Source: Clostridia bacterium (GTDB lineage Bacteria > Bacillota_A > Clostridia > Oscillospirales > CAG-272). From it: DNA of 64,000 nucleotides. Below are positions 58,987 through 64,000 of this stretch, in pieces (within the stretch, counting starts at the first letter, position 1; every line of letters starts with the position of its first letter). The notes beneath the pieces are model-generated. The model was given only the letters and a program-made list of their open reading frames with translations. It did not search any database and was not told the DNA's origin. A program made the translations under genes and the position numbers. The DNA lies in contig JAFVXC010000030.1 in the NCBI GenBank assembly GCA_017501345.1, positions 1 to 64,000 of the forward strand. Reading direction: 5' to 3'.

Positions 58987-60522
58987 ATGCAGTTTGTTGC
59001 AACCTGTCTATTTGGACTTGAAAAATATCTCGGAGATGAAATCGAGGCGCTCGGGCTTCGAAAGCTCGAAACGATGGATGGTCGTGTTACCTTTGAAGGT
59101 GAGCCGATCGATTGTGCGCGCGCAAATATCGGTCTCCGTACCGCAGAGCGCGTGCTGATCAAGGTCGGCTCGTTTCCCGCAACCGATTTTTCGATGCTGT
59201 TTGACGGCACAAAGGCGCTTCCGTGGGAGACCTTTATCGGTGAAAACGATGCGTTTCCCGTGAGAGGACACAGCATCCGCAGCGGGCTTACCTCACTTCC
59301 CGATTGTCAGAGCATTATCAAAAAGGCGGTCGTGTCGCGTCTGCAGGAGTTTTACACCTACGACATTTTCCCCGAGACGGGCGCGAAATATCAGATCGAG
59401 TTCTTTCTGTTTAAGGATGTCGTTACGCTGATGATCGACACCTCGGGCGAGCCGCTCCACAAGCGCGGCTACCGTCCTGCATCGGGCGGAGCCCCCCTTC
59501 GTGAGACGCTTGCCGCCGCGATGGTGATGAATGCGCGACTTTCGGAGGATATTCTTCTGTGGGATCCCTTCTGCGGCTCGGGAACGATCCTCATTGAGGC
59601 GGTGCTTTATATGAATCGTATCGCGCCGGGACTTGACCGATCCTTCTCGGGCGAGCAGCTTGCCTGCCTCCCGCCCGAGCTGTGGGAGAAGGCGCGTGCT
59701 GAGGCGGAGGCAGAGATCCGATACGACAGCGCCTTTGAGGCGTGGGGCTCGGATCTCGACGAGGAGGTTCTCGGGATCGCGAAGGAGAATGCCCTCCGTG
59801 CGGGTGTGCTCGATCAGATTAAATTCTTCCGCGCCGATGCGAGAGGAATCCGAAAGCCCGAGGGGCGGAAGGGAACCATTCTGACGAATCCTCCGTACGG
59901 CGAACGCCTTCTCACGGTAGATGAGGCAGAGGAGCTTTACCGCGCGATTGGACGGAATTTCAGCTTTTTCGCGCCGTGGCAGATCTACGTGCTCACGATG
60001 TCCGAAACCTTTGAACGTGCGTACGGCAGGCGCGCCGATCGCGTGCGAAAGCTGTATAACGGTATGATCCCGTGTAACCTCTATCAGTATTATCTTTCCG
60101 ACGCGGCGCGTGTCGAGCGGGGGATCGAGCGCGGCAAAGGGGGCTATCATCCCTTCGATCGCCCGAAAGATAAGGGCCGCGGAGGTGCTGTGCCGCGTGA
60201 CGGGTACGATCGGAGCGACAAGGGCAACCGATACGACAAGGGCGACCGATACGACAGAAGCAGACGAGACGATAGAAAATCTTACGGCGGACGCGAGGAA
60301 AGAGCACCGCGCGGGGAAAAGTCCTACGTGAGAGGCAACCAAGGGCAGACCGACCGTGGAAACGGTGGAAAACCTCGCGACGCGCGCGGTGGAGATCCGA
60401 AGCGCACGCAGGTTTGGAGAGAACGGAACGAGCGCGAGATCCCTGTACGTTATATGAATCCGCAGAAGAGAAATGCTTCTGCGGGCGAGACCGAACCCCA
60501 AAATGATGACAAGAAGGACTAA
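58987..60522 (+). CDS. RlmL-like rRNA methyltransferase with long charged tail
   Basis: A 511-residue protein. The N-terminal THUMP domain (FVATCLFGLEKYLGDEIEAL) binds RNA, and the methyltransferase domain has GYRPASGGAPLRETLAAAMV, WDPFCGSGTILIEAV and TNPPYGERLL (NPPY). This matches the YpsC/RlmL N6-adenine or guanine family acting on 23S rRNA. From about residue 378 a 130-residue, disordered, Arg/Gly/Asp-rich tail follows (DKGRGGAVPRDGYDRSDKGN, repeated YDKGDRYDR). This tail is not part of the usual enzyme and looks like the RNA-binding RGG tails of DEAD-box helicases. Confidence 0.85.
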   Translation: MQFVATCLFGLEKYLGDEIEALGLRKLETMDGRVTFEGEPIDCARANIGLRTAERVLIKVGSFPATDFSMLFDGTKALPWETFIGENDAFPVRGHSIRSGLTSLPDCQSIIKKAVVSRLQEFYTYDIFPETGAKYQIEFFLFKDVVTLMIDTSGEPLHKRGYRPASGGAPLRETLAAAMVMNARLSEDILLWDPFCGSGTILIEAVLYMNRIAPGLDRSFSGEQLACLPPELWEKARAEAEAEIRYDSAFEAWGSDLDEEVLGIAKENALRAGVLDQIKFFRADARGIRKPEGRKGTILTNPPYGERLLTVDEAEELYRAIGRNFSFFAPWQIYVLTMSETFERAYGRRADRVRKLYNGMIPCNLYQYYLSDAARVERGIERGKGGYHPFDRPKDKGRGGAVPRDGYDRSDKGNRYDKGDRYDRSRRDDRKSYGGREERAPRGEKSYVRGNQGQTDRGNGGKPRDARGGDPKRTQVWRERNEREIPVRYMNPQKRNASAGETEPQNDDKKD

Positions 60523-60528
60523 AGAGCT

Positions 60529-61410
60529 ATGGCGATGAATCTATGTGATATGCGAACCGTGAAGCAGGTGATGCAGATGTTTTCTCTCAGCTTCCATAAG
60601 GAGTTCGGGCAGAACTTTCTCGTGAACCGCGCGGTGGTCGAGAACACTGCGGAATACTGCTGTGACGACAAGGATTCGACGATCCTTGAGATCGGTCCCG
60701 GAATCGGGACGCTGACGCGAGAGATCGCAGCACGGCACAGAGAGGTCATCTGTCTCGAGATCGACACGGCACTGATCCCCGTCCTTCGGTTCACGCTTGA
60801 GGATTTCGATAACGTCACGGTCTATAACGAGGACGTGATGAAGGTCGACCTTGACGCTCTTCTTGCGCCTGCCTTTGAAAAGGGCAGGGTATCGGTCTGC
60901 GCGAATCTTCCGTATTACATCACGACGCCGATTCTGATGAAGCTTCTCGAAAGCTGCCTCTCCTTTGATTCGATCACCGTTATGGTGCAAAAGGAGGTTG
61001 CAGATCGGCTTGCCGCAAGGGCAGGAAGCAAGGATTACGGCGCGATCACGGCGGTGCTTGGATACTACGGTACGGCACGGCGGCTCTTTGACGTGCCTGC
61101 GGAGGAATTCGTTCCCGCGCCGAAGGTCGATTCGGCTGTGGTGCGGATCGATCTCTACAAGGAAAAGCCCTACCGCCCGAAGGACGAGGCGATCTTTTTC
61201 CGTACGGTCAAGGCGGCGTTCGAGCAGAGACGCAAAACTCTGCCGAATTCGTTAATGACTGGATTTTCGGCGCTCGGAAAGGAAAAGCTGACTGCGATCA
61301 TCGAGTCCTGCGGGCATCCCGCGAATATCCGTGGGGAGCGCCTTTCGACCGAGGATTTCGTAAGGCTGTCCGATGCGCTCTGTGATGAACTGAGAGAAAG
61401 CGGAAACTAA
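60529..61410 (+). CDS. rsmA: 16S rRNA dimethyladenosine transferase
   Basis: A 293-residue KsgA enzyme that dimethylates the two adenines in the 3' end of 16S rRNA. FHKEFGQNFLVNRAVVENTA, ILEIGPGIGTLTREIAAR, VICLEIDTALIPVL, VCANLPYYITTPILMKLL and FVPAPKVDSAVV are diagnostic, and RRKTLPNSL closes the family signature. It follows the RlmL-like gene by 6 bases on the same transcript. Confidence 0.95.
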   Translation: MAMNLCDMRTVKQVMQMFSLSFHKEFGQNFLVNRAVVENTAEYCCDDKDSTILEIGPGIGTLTREIAARHREVICLEIDTALIPVLRFTLEDFDNVTVYNEDVMKVDLDALLAPAFEKGRVSVCANLPYYITTPILMKLLESCLSFDSITVMVQKEVADRLAARAGSKDYGAITAVLGYYGTARRLFDVPAEEFVPAPKVDSAVVRIDLYKEKPYRPKDEAIFFRTVKAAFEQRRKTLPNSLMTGFSALGKEKLTAIIESCGHPANIRGERLSTEDFVRLSDALCDELRESGN

Positions 61411-61415
61411 AAAAT

Positions 61416-61453
61416 GGGGCTGTCTCACTGTGCGGTGAGGCAGCCCTTTTTCT
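61416..61453. terminator. Bidirectional terminator after rsmA
   Basis: GGGCTGTCTCAC pairs with GTGAGGCAGCCC (one mismatch), followed by TTTTTCTTT. It serves rsmA and, on the minus strand, the VanY-like gene. Confidence 0.85.
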
Positions 61454-61475
61454 TTCTCTTTGTATATTTCGGAAG

Positions 61476-62423
61476 TCAATTGACCGTGACGGTCACGATG
61501 AAGCCGTCCGTGTTGTTGCCGGAGTAGGAATATTCCGCGCCCTCTGGGACGGGAAGCTGGGTGACGGCGTTTTCGTCTGCAAGGTTTTCGGCAGGAACGT
61601 AGTAGATCTCATAGGATACACCGTCTGCCGTAACGGTCAGGTGCGTTCCTTCGTACGTATAGCTTTTAAGGAGTGCCACGTATTCCTCAAGGCAAAGTCC
61701 ATTTTCATAAATGTACGTTGCGTGCGGAATGCCGACGAAGCGGAAGCAATCAACGTAATCCTGTTCGTCGAACGTAACATCCTCCTTGCCCACGGGGTAA
61801 CGCTGAATAAAGCCGTATTTGTGCCCGTTTCCGTAGATCCAATGATCAGACGGGAGATTGGAAACAGCCGAATTCTTATTGCGGCGCAGTCTGACGGAAA
61901 GTGCGAGGTGATGCTCGGAATAGCCTGCTTGCACCTTACTTGACGTAAGAGCCGCCTGCTCGGCCTCGGTGCGATATGCGGAGGTGACCGTAGTAGAGTC
62001 ATCCGCTGTTTCGAGGAGGTATACGTCCATCATCGCGTTGAGTGCGGTAAGTGCTTCTCTTCTGAGACGGAAGGAGGCAAGATTGACCTTATAGGAGTCG
62101 GTTTTGTTTTCACCGTAGATAGTGACGAGTGCGTCGTCCGACGGATAAACCTGTATTTTCGTATGTGTATTTACGACAAGAAGAGTGCCCTTCGAGTAAA
62201 CGTCACTTGATGCCACGGGGATAAGGGAGTAGGTAATACCGCCGCTGTCGTTGCCCGGGACGTCGCCCGAATCGTCTGAAGGACCCGTGCCTGCGTTATT
62301 TCCGAACAGCTGTACAAAAAGAAGGGAAATGAGGCAGATTGCGAGAATCAGGGTTGATGCGGGAAGGGTGTAAAGCAGGATGCGCTTCGGACCCGAAGCA
62401 TTTTTTATAAAATCAAACCGCAT
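61476..62423 (-). CDS. VanY-like protein with degenerate active site
   Basis: A 315-residue membrane-anchored protein: one N-terminal helix (RILLYTLPASTLILAICLIS) and a Ser/Asp/Gly-rich linker. The extracellular VanY-like domain follows: SAYRTEAEQAAL, YSEHHLALSVRL, KYGFIQRYPVGKED, FRFVGIPHA and CLEEYVALL. Active VanY peptidases have SExxxGLAxD and ExWHxRYVG. Here the Asp ligand is Arg178, the catalytic Glu position is Tyr223 and the His ligand is Cys226; only His171 remains. So it is probably a non-catalytic peptidoglycan-binding relative. Start at 62423 follows AAGGAG. Confidence 0.75.
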   Translation of the reverse strand: MRFDFIKNASGPKRILLYTLPASTLILAICLISLLFVQLFGNNAGTGPSDDSGDVPGNDSGGITYSLIPVASSDVYSKGTLLVVNTHTKIQVYPSDDALVTIYGENKTDSYKVNLASFRLRREALTALNAMMDVYLLETADDSTTVTSAYRTEAEQAALTSSKVQAGYSEHHLALSVRLRRNKNSAVSNLPSDHWIYGNGHKYGFIQRYPVGKEDVTFDEQDYVDCFRFVGIPHATYIYENGLCLEEYVALLKSYTYEGTHLTVTADGVSYEIYYVPAENLADENAVTQLPVPEGAEYSYSGNNTDGFIVTVTVN

Positions 62424-62474
62424 ATCGTAGGGCACTCCTTTCTTGTGATGCTGAAAAAATTTGCCGTAAATTCT

Positions 62475-62515
62475 CAAATCGGATGTGGCACGAAAAGCTT
62501 GTCACATCCGATTTG
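62475..62515 (-). terminator. Hairpin after pnp
   Basis: CAAATCGGATGTG (62475-62487) pairs perfectly with CACATCCGATTTG (62503-62515), 14 bases past the pnp stop on the minus strand. The tail is only weakly T-rich. Confidence 0.7.
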
Positions 62516-62528
62516 AAGTGTATTTTAA

Positions 62529-64000
62529 TTAGAATGCGTCACGGATCGAGAAGTCCATACGGCCCTTCTTGTCGAGACCCATATACTTGACCTTGACCGA
62601 GGAGCCGACGTCGATGCCTGCATCGGTGACCTTATTGATACGGCGGTTCGCGATCTTCGAGATGTGAACCATACCTTCCTTACCGGGAGCATATTCAACG
62701 AAGCAGCCTACGTCCTCGTTGGGCTTGTCCTTGCTGGCAAGGATCTTAACGACTGTACCGTTGTAGATCGCTCCTACCTCGGGCTCGAACACGATCGCAT
62801 CGATCATTGCCTTTGCGACGTTTGCCTGCTCGGCGTTAACCGCGGCGATATGAATGATGCCGTCGTCGTTGATGTCGACCTTCGCACCGCTCTCTGCGAC
62901 GATGCCCTGAATGACCGAGCCACCCTTACCGATGACCTCACGGATCTTGTCGGGATCGATCTGCATCGTCATCATCTTGGGGGCGTACTTCGAAACCTCT
63001 GCACGGGGAGCGGGAATTGCCTTGAGGATGACCTCGTCAATGATATAATCGCGTCCCTTGTGGGTCTGTTCAAGTGCAGCCTTGATGATCTCGGGAGTCA
63101 GACCGTCGATCTTCAGGTCCATCTGAATCGAGGTGATGCCCTTCTTGGTGCCTGCGACCTTGAAGTCCATATCGCCGTAGAAGTCCTCGAGCCCCTGAAT
63201 GTCGATCATCGTGGTCCAGCCACCGTTGTCGTCGGTGATCAGACCGCAGGAGATGCCTGCAACGGGAGCCTTGATCGGAACGCCTGCATCCATCAGAGCG
63301 AGGGTCGAGCCGCAGACAGAGCCCTGCGAGGTCGAGCCGTTCGAGGAAACAACGTCCGAAACGAGACGGATTGCGTAGGGGAATTCCTCCTCAGAGGGAA
63401 GAACGGGAACGAGCGAACGCTCTGCGAGCGCGCCGTGACCGATCTCGCGGCGTCCGGGGGAACGGGTAGCCTTTGCTTCACCGGTGGAGAAGCCGGGCAT
63501 ATTGTAGTGGTGCATATAGCGCTTGGAGGTCTCGTTGTCGATACCGTCAAGCATCTGTGCCTCGGAAAGCGTGCCGAGGGTAGCAACGGTCAGAACCTGC
63601 GTCTGACCTCTCGTGAAGAGACCCGAGCCGTGGGTACGGGGCAGAACGCCAACCTCGGATGCGAGGGGGCGGATCTGATCCATCGATCTGCCGTCAACAC
63701 GCTTCTTATCTTCAAGAAGCCAACGGCGAACGACCTTCTTCTGGAGCTTGTAGATGAGCTCGGGCATAATTGCGCCGATCTCGGGATATTCTTCGGAGAA
63801 CTTTGCCTCGATCGCGTCCTGGATCGGGATCATCTTTGCATCGCGAACCGTCTTGTCGTCGGTATCGAGTGCTTCCATCAGGTCCTTTTCGCAGAATGCG
63901 AAGACCTTGTCGAACATATCGTGGTCGAGCTCGCAGGAGGGGTAATCGAACTTCGGCTTGCCGACCTCCTTTACGATCGCATTTACGAAGCAAAGGAGCT
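62529..64000 (-). CDS. pnp: Polyribonucleotide nucleotidyltransferase, 5' end cut by window edge
   Basis: The last 490 or so residues of PNPase, which degrades RNA from the 3' end by phosphorolysis. The frame is open to base 64000. The second RNase PH domain has KKRVDGRSMDQIRPLASEV, RTHGSGLFTRGQTQVLTV, SPGRREIGHGALAERSL and DVVSSNGSTSQGSVCGSTLA. The KH domain has IREVIGKGGSVIQGIVAESG and KVDINDDG. The S1 domain has GCFVEYAPGKEGMVHIS and ends DFSIRDAF. Only the first part of the protein is missing. Confidence 0.95.
   Translation of the reverse strand, partial: LLCFVNAIVKEVGKPKFDYPSCELDHDMFDKVFAFCEKDLMEALDTDDKTVRDAKMIPIQDAIEAKFSEEYPEIGAIMPELIYKLQKKVVRRWLLEDKKRVDGRSMDQIRPLASEVGVLPRTHGSGLFTRGQTQVLTVATLGTLSEAQMLDGIDNETSKRYMHHYNMPGFSTGEAKATRSPGRREIGHGALAERSLVPVLPSEEEFPYAIRLVSDVVSSNGSTSQGSVCGSTLALMDAGVPIKAPVAGISCGLITDDNGGWTTMIDIQGLEDFYGDMDFKVAGTKKGITSIQMDLKIDGLTPEIIKAALEQTHKGRDYIIDEVILKAIPAPRAEVSKYAPKMMTMQIDPDKIREVIGKGGSVIQGIVAESGAKVDINDDGIIHIAAVNAEQANVAKAMIDAIVFEPEVGAIYNGTVVKILASKDKPNEDVGCFVEYAPGKEGMVHISKIANRRINKVTDAGIDVGSSVKVKYMGLDKKGRMDFSIRDAF

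Noticed and set aside
59293..60501. A 402-codon minus-strand frame opposite the RlmL-like gene
   Set aside because: A shadow frame caused by codon bias. The plus-strand protein has clear THUMP and NPPY motifs.
1..64000. CRISPR array
   Set aside because: No series of regularly spaced repeats with unique spacers was found. The four module repeats are 2 kb apart, and the 15-base units at 36620 have no spacers.

Overview
The window looks like chromosome of a gut-type Clostridia (Bacillota; probably Oscillospirales or Christensenellales-like, inferred). It has a type 3 prolyl-tRNA synthetase, a meso-diaminopimelate dehydrogenase, a class 1B pyrimidine operon (pyrK with pyrD) and strong sigma-A promoters, almost all with a 17-bp spacer. 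Host genes are GC-rich. The left 25.5 kb is accessory DNA with sharp changes in base composition.

Region 1 (1-6.3 kb): a tight, one-strand run of small unrelated enzymes: EamA fragment, TipAS, chloramphenicol acetyltransferase-like, radical SAM, DUF5131, VOC, YdeI-like, methyltransferase, GNAT, P-loop kinase-like and peptide deformylase-like. A severed start of a second deformylase-like gene lies inside the run. Region 2 (6.3-8.3 kb): an AT-rich gene fusing a GHKL/MORC-type ATPase to a PD-(D/E)xK nuclease, a likely phage-defence protein.

Region 3 (8.4-18.4 kb): the backbone of an integrative mobilizable element. It carries two small orphan genes, a 992-aa single-subunit RNA polymerase of the eukaryotic RdRP/YonO superfamily, a winged-helix protein, an excisionase-like protein, a candidate oriT, a ribbon-helix-helix protein, a MobP-type HUH relaxase with Sel1 repeats, and two tandem tyrosine recombinases. 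The second recombinase is interrupted by an amber codon. Region 4 (18.4-25.2 kb): three cargo modules separated by four copies of one short repeat. They are an HTH/DarG-like/DarT-like toxin-antitoxin operon; a HEPN Abi protein overlapping a CD-NTase-like nucleotidyltransferase (plus two small minus-strand genes); and an alcohol dehydrogenase with an EcsC/SHOCT protein. The accessory DNA ends beside a tRNA-Pro(GGG) gene at 25.46-25.54 kb.

Region 5 (25.5-64 kb): host core and niche genes. These include a gene relic, a duplicated azlD fragment beside a GH42-like glycosidase, an azlD (ochre at codon 3)/azlC/phosphatase/nitroreductase/GNAT cluster, xpt, an aldose epimerase, ddh, rpmE, hflX-yigZ, nnr, two DUF4185 paralogues (one with a fused HTH), a WecG/TagA glycosyltransferase, proS and rodA/ftsW. 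The complete pyrC-carB-pyrK-pyrD-pyrF-DUF4177-pyrE-pyrB operon follows; carA is absent, and pyrB carries a PyrI-type zinc domain. Then come a lipoprotein, a GH43 enzyme, tyrS, fruK, an RlmL-like methyltransferase with a long charged tail, rsmA, a VanY-like protein that has lost its active site, and the C-terminal two thirds of pnp running off the right edge.

The strongest candidates for something new are the mobilizable element with its own RdRP-type polymerase, and the repeat-bounded cargo modules carrying a reversed DarTG pair and a HEPN/nucleotidyltransferase pair. Functions are inferred from motifs read by eye; no database search was run.
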